From positions 128,140 to 192,139 of the forward strand of contig NC_020060.1 of the NCBI RefSeq assembly GCF_000330885.1: DNA of 64,000 bases. Reading direction: 5' to 3'. Source of the stretch: Rhizobium tropici CIAT 899. GTDB lineage: Bacteria > Pseudomonadota > Alphaproteobacteria > Rhizobiales > Rhizobiaceae. The translations under genes were made by a program, and so were the position numbers. The notes below the pieces were generated by a model. The model did no database searches. It had not been told where the DNA came from and saw only the letters and a list, made by a program, of their open reading frames with translations. Shown in pieces: positions 17,164 to 24,894 of this stretch (position 1 is the stretch's first letter; each line of letters begins with the position of its first letter).

Positions 17164-18333
17164 TTACTTCTTCGGCCGCCAGGCCAGCGGATCTTCCGGG
17201 CGCTCGAAGTACTGTGCTGCTACGTCCGCGGGCCACCATGCATCGCCCTTGGGCTCGATCCACGCCGTGGAGTTCGGATCGCAATCTTCCGGAATTGCTT
17301 CCTTCACATCGTCGATCGTGTAGGGAAGAGCCGGTCGCAGGATCGACTGGATCTTCGGCCCCTGGCCTTGGAGCGTCCTCATCATCACGTCCCACACCAG
17401 GCGGGCGTCAGCCCGCGGCGGCCAGAAATGGAAGCTCTGGCTGATGAAGTCGGGATTATTGCGCCAGTAGCACGCCGCCGACGCCTCGCCGCCGAGGACG
17501 ATTGGCATCATGTCGCGCCCGGACTGCTGGACCGCGTTGACGACACCGTTTTCCGAGGCCGACTGGACGAGGATACCAGCGATTTCGGTAGGGTTGGTCG
17601 CGAGGAATTTCTGGACTTCGACCTGGGCGACCTGATCGGTCCACTTGCCGGCGACATCGCCCACGACGGTGATGTCCTTATACTCGTCGAACGCCTTCTT
17701 GGCACCGACATTGAAGCTGTCGGATGATGCGAAGCCCGGGATGCCCGAAACCGTCAGTACGTTGCCCTTGCCGCCGATTTCCTCGGCCAGCCATTTCGCG
17801 GCCGTATAACCGCCCTGGGTGTTGTTTTCGGTCGCATTGATCGCGTAGGGCGATGTCACGTAACCCGAGAACGAGAACACCGGAACGCCCTTGGAGTGCG
17901 CGTATTCGATGGTCTGGTTGATGGCCGTTACGTTCGAGCAGCAGATGATGATAGCATCGACGCCGTCGTCGACCATCTGGCGCATCTGCTGGATTTGCGT
18001 CGCGTCCTTCAGGTCGGACTGCGTGACGACAAGCTCAGATACCAGTCCAGCCTCCTTGTATTTCGGAAGCAGAACCTCGTTCAATTCAGTGAGGATCTGG
18101 GCACGCCACGTGTTGCCTGCATAAGTGGATGCGTAGCCGATTTTCCATGGCGGCGGCCGCTTCGCCACAAAATCCTTGAGCGGCGTACCACCGAGGGGAA
18201 TTGCCGGGTCCACGAGCTCGTAAAGCTGCTTCTGGTCCGGTGGTAGCGAGTCTAAGCCGTCCGCGAATGCGGCGGTGGTCATCAGGCCTAGCCCGGTGAT
18301 CACGCTCAATGCGGTGTAAACCTTCTTTAGCAT
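17164..18333 (-). CDS. Sugar-type ABC transporter substrate-binding protein (second importer)
   Basis: A 389-residue periplasmic protein. A signal peptide is visible (LKKVYTALSVITGLGLMTTAAFA). The mature part has the type 1 periplasmic-binding fold: IGYASTYAGNTWRAQI, MVDDGVDAIIICCSN, GVPVFSFSGYVTSPYA. ATG 18333 follows GGAGGAGACCCTACAC. Both binding proteins of the window share a PPPWKIGY/GPWKIGHSH-like entry to the first strand, so they are distant relatives. It is co-directional and close to the RutA-like oxygenase, which ties this import system to that oxygenase. The cognate ATPase and permeases are in the next operon, 11410-14963. Confidence 0.85.
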   Translation of the reverse strand: MLKKVYTALSVITGLGLMTTAAFADGLDSLPPDQKQLYELVDPAIPLGGTPLKDFVAKRPPPWKIGYASTYAGNTWRAQILTELNEVLLPKYKEAGLVSELVVTQSDLKDATQIQQMRQMVDDGVDAIIICCSNVTAINQTIEYAHSKGVPVFSFSGYVTSPYAINATENNTQGGYTAAKWLAEEIGGKGNVLTVSGIPGFASSDSFNVGAKKAFDEYKDITVVGDVAGKWTDQVAQVEVQKFLATNPTEIAGILVQSASENGVVNAVQQSGRDMMPIVLGGEASAACYWRNNPDFISQSFHFWPPRADARLVWDVMMRTLQGQGPKIQSILRPALPYTIDDVKEAIPEDCDPNSTAWIEPKGDAWWPADVAAQYFERPEDPLAWRPKK

Positions 18334-18461
18334 GTGTAGGGTCTCCTCCCCTCTGTACATCCGCTACAGCAGTTGACGCCGTTGGCGTCGAGCCACGGAA
18401 TTGGTTAAAAGTGTTTCGATTTCGGATTGGTGGCGGGCGACTTGCGCCGCCCGCGGAACGG

Positions 18462-19586
18462 TCAGTTCCTGAGGCCAGCCTGTTTCAGCAGAGGCATGAC
18501 GCGGTCGTTGAAGAACGGCAGCTCTTCGTTGTAGTCGACCATTGTGAGAAGCGCGCCGTCGACGCCCGTGTTGCTCAATGCGACGAGCTTGTCGGCGACC
18601 TGTTCCGGCGTTCCGACGATCGGGTAGCCGCCCCAGCCAGCGATGAAGCGCTCCTTGAACTTCTGGTACATCTCTGCCGAGTGGTTCTGTGACTGAACCT
18701 GAAGAACCTCGCAGATGTTTTCGCAGGCTTCCCAATCGCCCTTCTGGTTCACGTAGTAGTCGTAGTAATCCCGGGCTTCCTTTTCGGTCTCGCGAACGAC
18801 GACCGGGCACGCGGTGAAGGTTCCGAGTTCGCGCTTGTATTCCTCGCGAGCCAGCTCCTTCACCTTCTTCACCCACGCTGCGCCCGATTCCATGTCCTGC
18901 ATGAAGCCGAAGTTGAAGTCGCAGAACTTGGCCGTGAAGTGCAGGCCCTTGCCCGACGAACCGGCGCAGATGAGGACCGGGCGACCCGTCTCTTTGTTAT
19001 AGGGCTTCGGCTCGCTGAACGCGTCTTTCACCTTGAGGAACTGGCCGTCAAAGGTGACGCCGTTCTTCGTCCACAGAGATTCGACGATTTCCATCCATTC
19101 CGTGGCATATTCGTAGCGGGTGTCGTGTTCCATCATCGGAACGCCGAACATCTCCATTTCCGGGGTAAACCAACCCGTCACCAGGTTCAGGCCGTATCGG
19201 CCCTTCGAAATGTTGTCGATCGTCGTCGCCATCTTCGTCGCGACGATCGGGTTCAGGGTCGGGATATGCGTCGTCGAGAAAAACTGCAGCTTCGTGGTCA
19301 CGGCAGCCAGGGCCGCGGCCCACGTGAACGTGTCCATGTTCACGCCGTTGAAGTTCGTCGGCCCGCCGAAACCGCGCCACCGGGCGATCGGCACCATGCA
19401 TTCCCAGCCGGCCGCTTCGAGCTTTTTGGCAATTTCGACATTGTGTTCGAAGGTCGGTTCGAACGTTGATTCCGCGGTGGTGATGGCGCAAGCGCTGGAA
19501 CAATTCGTTCCGAATACGCCAAGCTTCAGCTTGTTGCCGTTAAACATCGGGTTTCCGGCGGCGCGGAAATCATCGCTGGTCGTCAT
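18462..19586 (-). CDS. RutA-like FMNH2-dependent monooxygenase (luciferase fold)
   Basis: A 374-residue group C flavin monooxygenase. It uses FMNH2 from a separate reductase and O2. It is close to RutA, the uracil-opening oxygenase: shared blocks are RWRGFGGPTNF, DTFTWAAALAAVT, ATTIDNISKGRYGLNLVTGW and FCDFNFGFM. The residues I recall as the O2 pocket of E. coli RutA (Leu65, Thr105, Asn134, Trp139) fall here at Val65, Thr105, Asn134 and Trp139, three of four conserved. This supports flavin-N5-peroxide chemistry, which cleaves amide, C-N or C-halogen bonds. It is not called RutA: the other rut genes (rutB, rutC, rutD) are not beside it, and the operon context differs. ATG 19586 has GGAGGACACTTCAAT before it. 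Riboflavin lyase (RcaE) and hexachlorobenzene oxygenase belong to the same broad group. Confidence 0.85.
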   Translation of the reverse strand: MTTSDDFRAAGNPMFNGNKLKLGVFGTNCSSACAITTAESTFEPTFEHNVEIAKKLEAAGWECMVPIARWRGFGGPTNFNGVNMDTFTWAAALAAVTTKLQFFSTTHIPTLNPIVATKMATTIDNISKGRYGLNLVTGWFTPEMEMFGVPMMEHDTRYEYATEWMEIVESLWTKNGVTFDGQFLKVKDAFSEPKPYNKETGRPVLICAGSSGKGLHFTAKFCDFNFGFMQDMESGAAWVKKVKELAREEYKRELGTFTACPVVVRETEKEARDYYDYYVNQKGDWEACENICEVLQVQSQNHSAEMYQKFKERFIAGWGGYPIVGTPEQVADKLVALSNTGVDGALLTMVDYNEELPFFNDRVMPLLKQAGLRN

Positions 19587-19641
19587 ATTGAAGTGTCCTC
19601 CACAGAGTTAGTCTGTTCCCGGCCCGAAAGCCGGGCACCGA

Positions 19642-20061
19642 TTAGATACCCATGTCCTCAAAGACTTCCTGCGCGACGCGGAAGCTGTCGATCGCCGCGG
19701 GCACGCCGCAATAGATCGCGACCTGAAGGAAAACTTCGCGAAGCTCGTCCTTGCTGAGGCCGTTATTGATCGCGCCGCGAACGTGCAGCTTCAACTCGTG
19801 GGGGCGGTTAAGGGCGGAAATCATGCCAAGATTGAGAAGGCTGCGCGAACGGCGGTCGAGGCCGGGCCTGTTCCAGATCTCGTTCCAGCAATACTCGGTG
19901 ACAAGCTCCTGCATCGGCCAGTTGAACTCGGTCGCCTTGTTTACCGAAGCGTCCACATATGCACCGCCGAGAACCTCCCGACGGGTCTGCAGACCCTTTT
20001 CGAACCGTTCACTGACGGGACGCCCATTCACTTGCGATTTCATATCGGTGGCAATAGTCAC
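19642..20061 (-). CDS. Carboxymuconolactone decarboxylase-family protein
   Basis: A 139-residue all-helical CMD-family protein. Hallmarks are the RSRSLLNLGMISALNRPHEL segment near residue 72 and HVRGAINNGLSKDELREV near 93, ending with QVAIYCGVPAAIDSFRVA. The family includes 4-carboxymuconolactone decarboxylase and AhpD-like proteins; the CxxC of AhpD is absent, so a decarboxylase or ring-processing role is likelier. GTG at 20061 is used, with GAGGAG about nine bases before it. It lies between the flavin reductase and the RutA-like oxygenase and probably acts on their product. Confidence 0.8.
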   Translation of the reverse strand: MTIATDMKSQVNGRPVSERFEKGLQTRREVLGGAYVDASVNKATEFNWPMQELVTEYCWNEIWNRPGLDRRSRSLLNLGMISALNRPHELKLHVRGAINNGLSKDELREVFLQVAIYCGVPAAIDSFRVAQEVFEDMGI

Positions 20062-20132
20062 GGATCAAACTCCTCATTATCGGCCGAAAGGCATTTGGTG
20101 GATGTCATAAGCCGAATGCTCGGCCAAACGTT

Positions 20133-20642
20133 TCAGGCGGCAGCATCGATCAGCGCTGCCGATCTAACCAATTTCCCGTCCTCGTAGAGGAGCGGGGCAA
20201 TATTCTCGATAAACCGGGCCTCGATGACTTCCCCGAGAACGACGTCATGGGTGCCAACGGAGACTGCGGAGTTGAGGCTGCAAACGAATGCGGCCTGGGC
20301 GTCGCCGAGGACGGGAACTCCGCCAGCCCCGATCCACTCACCGTGAGCGAACCTCTCCTCTCCCTTCAGTTTTCCACTGAACAGCGGAACCAAAGGCGCA
20401 TGGCTAAGATGCAGCATGTTCACTGCGAATTTCCCCGCCAGCTTGAGCGGGCCGCTGATCGAAGCCGATTGGTTGATGCAAACCAGGAGGGTCGGAGGGT
20501 CAGCCGTCACTGACTGGACGGCGGTTGCAGCCATGCCGTAACGGGCACCTTCCCATTCCGTCGTGATCAGGCAAATTGTTGATGTGAACCGGCGTAAAGC
20601 AGTCTTGAACGCCGCTTGCGCTGCTATTTCAGCACCAGCCAT
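20133..20642 (-). CDS. Flavin reductase (RutF/HpaC-like)
   Basis: A 169-residue FMN-binding split-barrel reductase. Motifs are FKTALRRFTSTICLITTE, GMAATAVQSVTADPPTLLV, INQSASI and FAVNMLHLSH. It would reduce FMN with NAD(P)H and pass FMNH2 to the RutA-like oxygenase two genes downstream, as RutF does for RutA. The ATG at 20642 is chosen because GGGGGAGGTAACG precedes it; the start 15 bases upstream lacks a site. It is the first gene of a six-gene leftward operon and has an operator 38 bases upstream. Confidence 0.88.
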   Translation of the reverse strand: MAGAEIAAQAAFKTALRRFTSTICLITTEWEGARYGMAATAVQSVTADPPTLLVCINQSASISGPLKLAGKFAVNMLHLSHAPLVPLFSGKLKGEERFAHGEWIGAGGVPVLGDAQAAFVCSLNSAVSVGTHDVVLGEVIEARFIENIAPLLYEDGKLVRSAALIDAAA

Positions 20643-20679
20643 CGTTACCTCCCCCAAGTCATTCGTGACCTAAGATAAG

Positions 20680-20702
20680 CAGATTGGCAGACAATCTGTC
20701 AA
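20680..20702 (-). promoter_or_regulatory. Operator before flavin reductase/oxygenase operon
   Basis: Minus-strand reading TTGACAGATTGTCTGC then CAATCTG. The arms CAGATTG and CAATCTG are perfect inverted repeats over a five-base spacer. TTGACA can act as -35; CTTATC lies 17 bases on. Confidence 0.72.
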
Positions 20703-20718
20703 CACGTTTTGTTAGTCA

Positions 20719-20735
20719 TTGACAGATTGTCTGCG
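20719..20735 (+). promoter_or_regulatory. Operator copy before SDR gene
   Basis: TTGACAGATTGTCTGCG in the plus direction, 37 bases before the SDR start, back-to-back with the site at 20680 in the same 130-base divergent region. The right arm is not well conserved. Confidence 0.65.
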
Positions 20736-20771
20736 AAAATGTTTTCTTGGGCAGTGAAAGAGGAGACGATT

Positions 20772-21539
20772 ATGGATCTGGAATCGAAAGTCTGTGTGGT
20801 GACCGGGGCTGGCAGCGGGATCGGGCGCGCAACAGCTGAACTGTTTGCGCGCCAGGGCGCTAAGGTTGGCGTCGTCGACGTCAACATCGATGCAGCACGA
20901 GACGTCGCCCGAGAAATTGGGACGGATGCGATCGCGTTAAAAGCCGATGTGTCTTCCTCCGCCGAAGTCGAGGCGTTGGTCAGGTCAGTTAAGGAAAAAT
21001 GGGGGCATATTGACGTTCTCGTCAACAACGCGGGGTTCGGAATGACGGGAAACGTCACCACCATCGCCGAATCCGACTGGGACCGGATCATGGCGGTGAA
21101 CGTGAAGGGGATCTTCCTCTGCTCGAAATACGTGGTTCCGATTATGGCGGAACAGGGCAACGGATCGATTATTAACACGACCTCATACACCGCCGTGTCA
21201 GCCATCGCCAACCGCACGGCCTACGTGGCGTCGAAAGGCGCGATCTCGGCACTCACGAGAGCCATGGCACTGGACCACGCAAAAGACGGGATCCGCGTCA
21301 ACGCTGTCGCCCCCGGGACGATCGACTCGCCCTATTTCACCAAGATTTTTGCGGAAGCGGCGGACCCACAAGCCTTGCGGGAAGACTTCAACGCCCGTGC
21401 AGCCTTGCACCGGATGGGCAACCCGGAAGAGATCGCCGAGGCGATGCTCTTTCTCGCTTCGGACCGCTCGCGGTTTGCGACCGGAAGCATTCTCACAGTC
21501 GACGGAGGATCGTCGATCGGTAACCACTTGGTGCGCTGA
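20772..21539 (+). CDS. Short-chain dehydrogenase/reductase (SDR)
   Basis: A 255-residue classical SDR. The cofactor loop is TGAGSGIGRATAE near residue 12; NNAGFGM, the active-site YVASKG (Tyr and Lys about 157-161, after a Ser-containing strand IINTTSYT), and the C-terminal TGSILTVDGGSSIG are intact. An acidic residue after strand 2 (GVVDVN) favours NAD over NADP. ATG 20772 follows GAGGAGACGATT; the longer frame begins inside the operator and is rejected. It is a single-gene unit divergent from the flavin reductase operon, ended by a clear terminator. It would oxidise or reduce an alcohol/ketone intermediate. Confidence 0.88.
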   Translation: MDLESKVCVVTGAGSGIGRATAELFARQGAKVGVVDVNIDAARDVAREIGTDAIALKADVSSSAEVEALVRSVKEKWGHIDVLVNNAGFGMTGNVTTIAESDWDRIMAVNVKGIFLCSKYVVPIMAEQGNGSIINTTSYTAVSAIANRTAYVASKGAISALTRAMALDHAKDGIRVNAVAPGTIDSPYFTKIFAEAADPQALREDFNARAALHRMGNPEEIAEAMLFLASDRSRFATGSILTVDGGSSIGNHLVR

Positions 21540-21559
21540 AGCACATAGGTGCTAGCAGG

Positions 21560-21590
21560 TGCCTCCTTCTTGACCACGGGAGGCATTTTT
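21560..21590 (+). terminator. Rho-independent terminator after SDR gene
   Basis: TGCCTCC (21560-21566) pairs with GGAGGCA (21579-21585) and is followed directly by TTTTT. It lies 20 bases after the SDR stop codon. Confidence 0.8.
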
Positions 21591-21914
21591 ACTGTGGTAC
21601 TACGTGTCGGAAACACAGAGACCCGCAGTGGGAAAAGATAGAGATCACGCGCAAAGCTGCGTGATCAAGACCCTGCGATGAGACGTCGCTACGGCGCTTT
21701 ATAGTCGCATCGCCGCGCCTGATCCTTCCCCCAGATATCGCGGGAATTTTCCCAATCCACACCGGAACTTCTCGGGAGCGCGTGAGGGATGCCGCCTGCG
21801 ATGCCGGCCGTGTCATCGCCGGGACGCCAATTGCAAAGCCTCGGTATGCGCCCGCCCGCTTTCGCATGCGATCGCCCGGCGGCTGCACCGGGCGACGAGA
21901 GTCAATCCAACCGC
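21591..21914. other. Intergenic stretch between convergent genes
   Basis: About 320 bases between the SDR terminator and the stop of the alpha/beta hydrolase, two convergent units. No gene or repeat is supported. Confidence 0.4.
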
Positions 21915-23147
21915 TCAGCGAGCGGCGTGCCGTACGAAATCGAGCCCTTTGACAAGATAGCTCCGGAAGAAGTTCGGGTGTTCGCACATTGGAAAGTGAC
22001 CTAGTCCGCCCATAACGAGGTGGAGGCATCCTGGAATAAGTTCGGCGAGCTTGGCACCGTCGGCCGGCGTGGCTGAGTAGTCATAGTCGCCCGAGAGCAG
22101 CGCCACCGGGGTGCGTGATGGGTCAATACGGGGAGCTGTCACTGCTCCGTCGAACTCGTCGCTGTAGAAGGAAAGATCGCCTGGGTAAACTCCGGGTGCT
22201 CCCTGCGAATAGATCCAGCTTGACCTCCTGCGCTCCCCTGCGGGGCTCAGTGGGCTCATGATCCCTCTGACATATGCCGAGTTATGAAGTGAGCCGTGTA
22301 CGTTTACGTTGTGCTGGTATGGGTTCCGTCGTCCCTTGGAGCGGAAAGGTGGCTCGATCGCTACGATCCCGAGGATATGCTCCGGCCGTTCCGCCGCGAG
22401 AACCAGCGACATTGCAGCGCCCATGGACCCACCCGCGACAATCGCCTTTTCGCGAACCACCTGTTCGAGAATGGCCGTGCACCATTTCAGGTAGAGCGAT
22501 GCCGTGAGCTTGTAGGGTGCTCCGTCCCACGTCAGCGGCGGCATGGACCGACCGTGGAATGGTAGGTCAACCGCGATCAGCCTGTAGCTTTTCGCAAGCT
22601 CGGTGTCCGCCAGCTGAGGCATGAATTGGCGGCTATCTGCTCCGGCGGTGTGAAGAAACAGGACCGGCACCCCCTCACCTGCTTCTTCGTAATATATTTC
22701 ATGGGGGACGTCATCGATATTGACGACGGCATACTGCCCCCGAATTTGACGCAGGTCGCGTTGCGCACGCTCCGCTGTCATCTCGGGGGACGTGACGACG
22801 AGCTCGAACACCCGTTCGAGAGCCGGGCGTGCTTTCGCGAGGTCGAGCGGTGAGCCGGCGATCTCGAAGAGCGGATTTGCAAGCTGCAACGCCGTGAAGG
22901 AGTGAAAGGTCGCCGGCGGCGGCGTCATCAGAACCTGATCCCAGGCGTCCGTGGTGGCCCTCACTGTCACCTGGGGGGCACTGCTTTCCCCCGAGATCTC
23001 CGCGCCGCCTTCAGCGAAATCGAGGGCGATCACCTGATCGCCGACGTAGAAGGCGATCTTTATCGTCAGGTCCGGAGTGAGCCGGGGCAATTCCTGATCC
23101 CCAAGAGCCTCCGACATGCGGGACCGCAATTCATTAAAAATGCCCAA
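21915..23147 (-). CDS. Alpha/beta hydrolase with N-terminal SCP2-like domain
   Basis: A 410-residue protein. Residues 1 to about 130 resemble a sterol-carrier SCP2-like fold (IKIAFYVGDQVIALDF, QVTVRATTDAWDQVL). The rest is an alpha/beta hydrolase: oxyanion loop FLHTAGADSRQF, nucleophile elbow GGSMGA (Ser), an acid near LLSGDYDYS, and catalytic His in GLGHFP. The start is probably TTG at 23147, five bases after GGGAGG; the first ATG in frame is at 23117. An operator lies 66 bases upstream. It would hydrolyse an ester, lactone or C-C bond; the SCP2-like part may bind a hydrophobic substrate. The fusion is uncommon in my experience. Confidence 0.75.
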   Translation of the reverse strand: MGIFNELRSRMSEALGDQELPRLTPDLTIKIAFYVGDQVIALDFAEGGAEISGESSAPQVTVRATTDAWDQVLMTPPPATFHSFTALQLANPLFEIAGSPLDLAKARPALERVFELVVTSPEMTAERAQRDLRQIRGQYAVVNIDDVPHEIYYEEAGEGVPVLFLHTAGADSRQFMPQLADTELAKSYRLIAVDLPFHGRSMPPLTWDGAPYKLTASLYLKWCTAILEQVVREKAIVAGGSMGAAMSLVLAAERPEHILGIVAIEPPFRSKGRRNPYQHNVNVHGSLHNSAYVRGIMSPLSPAGERRRSSWIYSQGAPGVYPGDLSFYSDEFDGAVTAPRIDPSRTPVALLSGDYDYSATPADGAKLAELIPGCLHLVMGGLGHFPMCEHPNFFRSYLVKGLDFVRHAAR

Positions 23148-23212
23148 AGCAACCTCCCTGTTCGAGCGAGCGCCAGGCCGCACGCGTCGGCAGCGCCATG
23201 ACTTCGAATAAG

Positions 23213-23235
23213 CAGATTATCAGACAATCTGTCAA
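23213..23235 (-). promoter_or_regulatory. Operator before alpha/beta hydrolase gene
   Basis: Minus-strand reading TTGACAGATTGTCTGA then TAATCTG; arms CAGATT/AATCTG with the seven-base spacer GTCTGAT. TTGACA is 17 bases before CTTATT, a possible -10. Confidence 0.72.
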
Positions 23236-23255
23236 TACCGGCTAATGCCGCTTCT

Positions 23256-23945
23256 TCAATCGCCGTGGTTTTCAGAGGTTTTACGCAGGTAGTCCAACGC
23301 GACCTTAGCCGCCATATCGATGTGGTACTTGCAGGCTGCGGCGGCTTTCGGTCCGTTTCGGTCGGTAATGGCCGCAGCGATCTCCTTTATCTCTTCCACA
23401 CTGTGGTTCAAGCGCCCCGGCTGCGTCATCGACGTCATGCGCAGCAGCGTCACCCGATTGTGGAGCGATGTCAGCATTTGCTTGACGAAGACGTTTCCGC
23501 TCCCTTGCATCAGGCAGTCGTAAAACGCGGTTTTCGCCTTGATGAGCCTGCTACCGGCGCCGTTTGCCGCGGCTTCCGCAAACTCAGCAACCGCCTCATT
23601 GAGTGTGTGGATATCCTGGGCGGTTCCGTTTTCAGCGAATTCCTTTCCAGCATAGCTCTCGAGCAAAGCCCTGACGCTGTAAAGCTGAGCGGCTTCTTCG
23701 TAAGTGATAGTGCTGACGACGGGGCCGCGGTGCGGATAGCTGGTAATGAGGCCCTCGGCCTCGAGTTGTCGAAGCGCCTCGCGGATTGATGTTCGTCCGA
23801 CACCGATCGACTCGCAGAGTTCTCGCTCAACGAGGCGCTGACCCGGCTTGAAACGGCCGCTGGATATCGCCTGCCGCAGTTTATCCTCTACCTGAGTGCG
23901 CAAAGTGGCACTCTGCCGTGCAATCTGTAAATCCATATCACCCAT
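23256..23945 (-). CDS. GntR-family regulator with FCD domain (candidate regulon repressor)
   Basis: A 229-residue transcription factor. The N-terminal winged helix has KLRQAISSGRFKPGQRLVER then ELCESIGVGRTSIREALRQLE, the GntR signature. The C-terminal helical FCD domain (RALLESYAGKEFAEN, AFYDCLMQGSGN, LHNRVTLLR) normally binds a small organic acid and a metal through Asp and His residues; FCD regulators typically recognise TnGTnnnACnA-like palindromes, and the operator centre ATTGTCTGATAAT fits this. ATG 23945 is used; ATG at 23936 and TTG at 23954 are possible. It lies in the middle of the units carrying that operator, with a weak copy in front of itself at 24031-24044. It most likely represses the regulon until a pathway metabolite binds. 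Confidence 0.88.
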   Translation of the reverse strand: MGDMDLQIARQSATLRTQVEDKLRQAISSGRFKPGQRLVERELCESIGVGRTSIREALRQLEAEGLITSYPHRGPVVSTITYEEAAQLYSVRALLESYAGKEFAENGTAQDIHTLNEAVAEFAEAAANGAGSRLIKAKTAFYDCLMQGSGNVFVKQMLTSLHNRVTLLRMTSMTQPGRLNHSVEEIKEIAAAITDRNGPKAAAACKYHIDMAAKVALDYLRKTSENHGD

Positions 23946-24030
23946 AGGATCCAAAAGTCCGTTTTACCAAGGCCGGAACCGGCCGCGCAAGTCATGGTAC
24001 TATATGGTGGGTTATCCCGATGAGACAACC

Positions 24031-24044
24031 CGATTGTCTGACGA
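24031..24044 (+). promoter_or_regulatory. Weak operator-like site before regulator gene
   Basis: CGATTGTCTGACGA keeps the GATTGTCTG core and GAC half but lacks the outer arms. It lies 86 bases upstream of the GntR start and could allow autoregulation. Confidence 0.4.
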
Positions 24045-24096
24045 AAACGAAGAACACCCACGCCTGGCCTCTTACCGGACATTCCATGCGTTCCCA

Positions 24097-24873
24097 TTAC
24101 CGTAGAACCTTTGCAAATGCGAGATCCGGTGACAGCGATGGGAAACTCGTCAGGACTGCGGGATCGTGGCCTGGAACGAGTACTCCGGACGGTCCTGAAA
24201 GCTCACGGAGAGTTCGGTATCCCTCCAGTACGTAGGCGTAATCGGCGAAAAGCGGAAAGACGTCGTCATGCTCTAGATAGCGTTGAAAATGGAGTGCGTC
24301 CGATGCGATAACGACGACGTCATTGCCATCGTCCAGCCTCACGACCTGAAGGCCCCTAGAATGACCGCCGACGAGATGGATAGTGAGCCCCTCCATAATC
24401 TCGCCGTTCCCGTCGTGGAAGCACACCCTGCCGGAAAACGTCAGGCGGACTGCATCGACTACGGCGTCCACCGCAAAGGGACGCCGAAGACGATCATGGC
24501 ACATGCATCGTCCTGTACCGTAGGCCATCTCCCGATCCTGCAAGTGGAACAGGGCTTCGGGGAAGTCCGCAAGGTTTCCCGCGTGATCATAGTGAAGATG
24601 CGTGATGACGACGTCGGTAATGGACGATGCGGAAATCCCGAGCTGGCGAAGCGCCTCGACCGGATGGATCAACATGGTCCTCCCGCGCCTTTCAGCCTCC
24701 TGCGGGCTAAACCCGGTGTCAACCAGGATCAGACGTTCACCATGGCGGATCAACCAAACGAAATACTCGATCCTGCCCGGGGCGTCGTGGGGATCTCCTG
24801 CTTCCAGGCCGAGTTCGCCAACGGGCCGAACCGCAGTGCCGTAATGTATCGCCAGGACTTTCCAGTCGGTCAA
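24097..24873 (-). CDS. Metallo-beta-lactamase-fold hydrolase (lactonase-like)
   Basis: A 258-residue protein of the AHL/gamma-butyrolactone lactonase-like branch. The metal site HLHYDHAGN (about residues 93-101), LVGGHSRG (later His), ASDALH (Asp) and VPGHDP are intact. TTG at 24873 is the likely start (GGAGCGAGAAT before it). No signal peptide, so cytoplasmic. It is third in the unit MBL-ADH-MBL, 21 bases after the dehydrogenase. A lactone-opening role would fit a pathway in which a sugar or ring is oxidised to a lactone, but substrate is unknown. Confidence 0.82.
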   Translation of the reverse strand: MTDWKVLAIHYGTAVRPVGELGLEAGDPHDAPGRIEYFVWLIRHGERLILVDTGFSPQEAERRGRTMLIHPVEALRQLGISASSITDVVITHLHYDHAGNLADFPEALFHLQDREMAYGTGRCMCHDRLRRPFAVDAVVDAVRLTFSGRVCFHDGNGEIMEGLTIHLVGGHSRGLQVVRLDDGNDVVVIASDALHFQRYLEHDDVFPLFADYAYVLEGYRTLRELSGPSGVLVPGHDPAVLTSFPSLSPDLAFAKVLR

Positions 24874-24894
24874 ATTCTCGCTCCTTCCGCAGGC

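Noticed and set aside
18462..20642. Calling the oxygenase/reductase pair RutA and RutF (pyrimidine degradation)
   Set aside because: Motifs are RutA-like, but the remaining rut genes are not present and the neighbours differ, so only a family-level call is justified.
18462..20642. Calling the cluster a riboflavin-degrading (rca) cluster
   Set aside because: RcaE is in the same broad enzyme group and ribB and reductases are close, but riboflavin kinase and ribokinase genes of the rca type are not seen. Kept only as a hypothesis to test.
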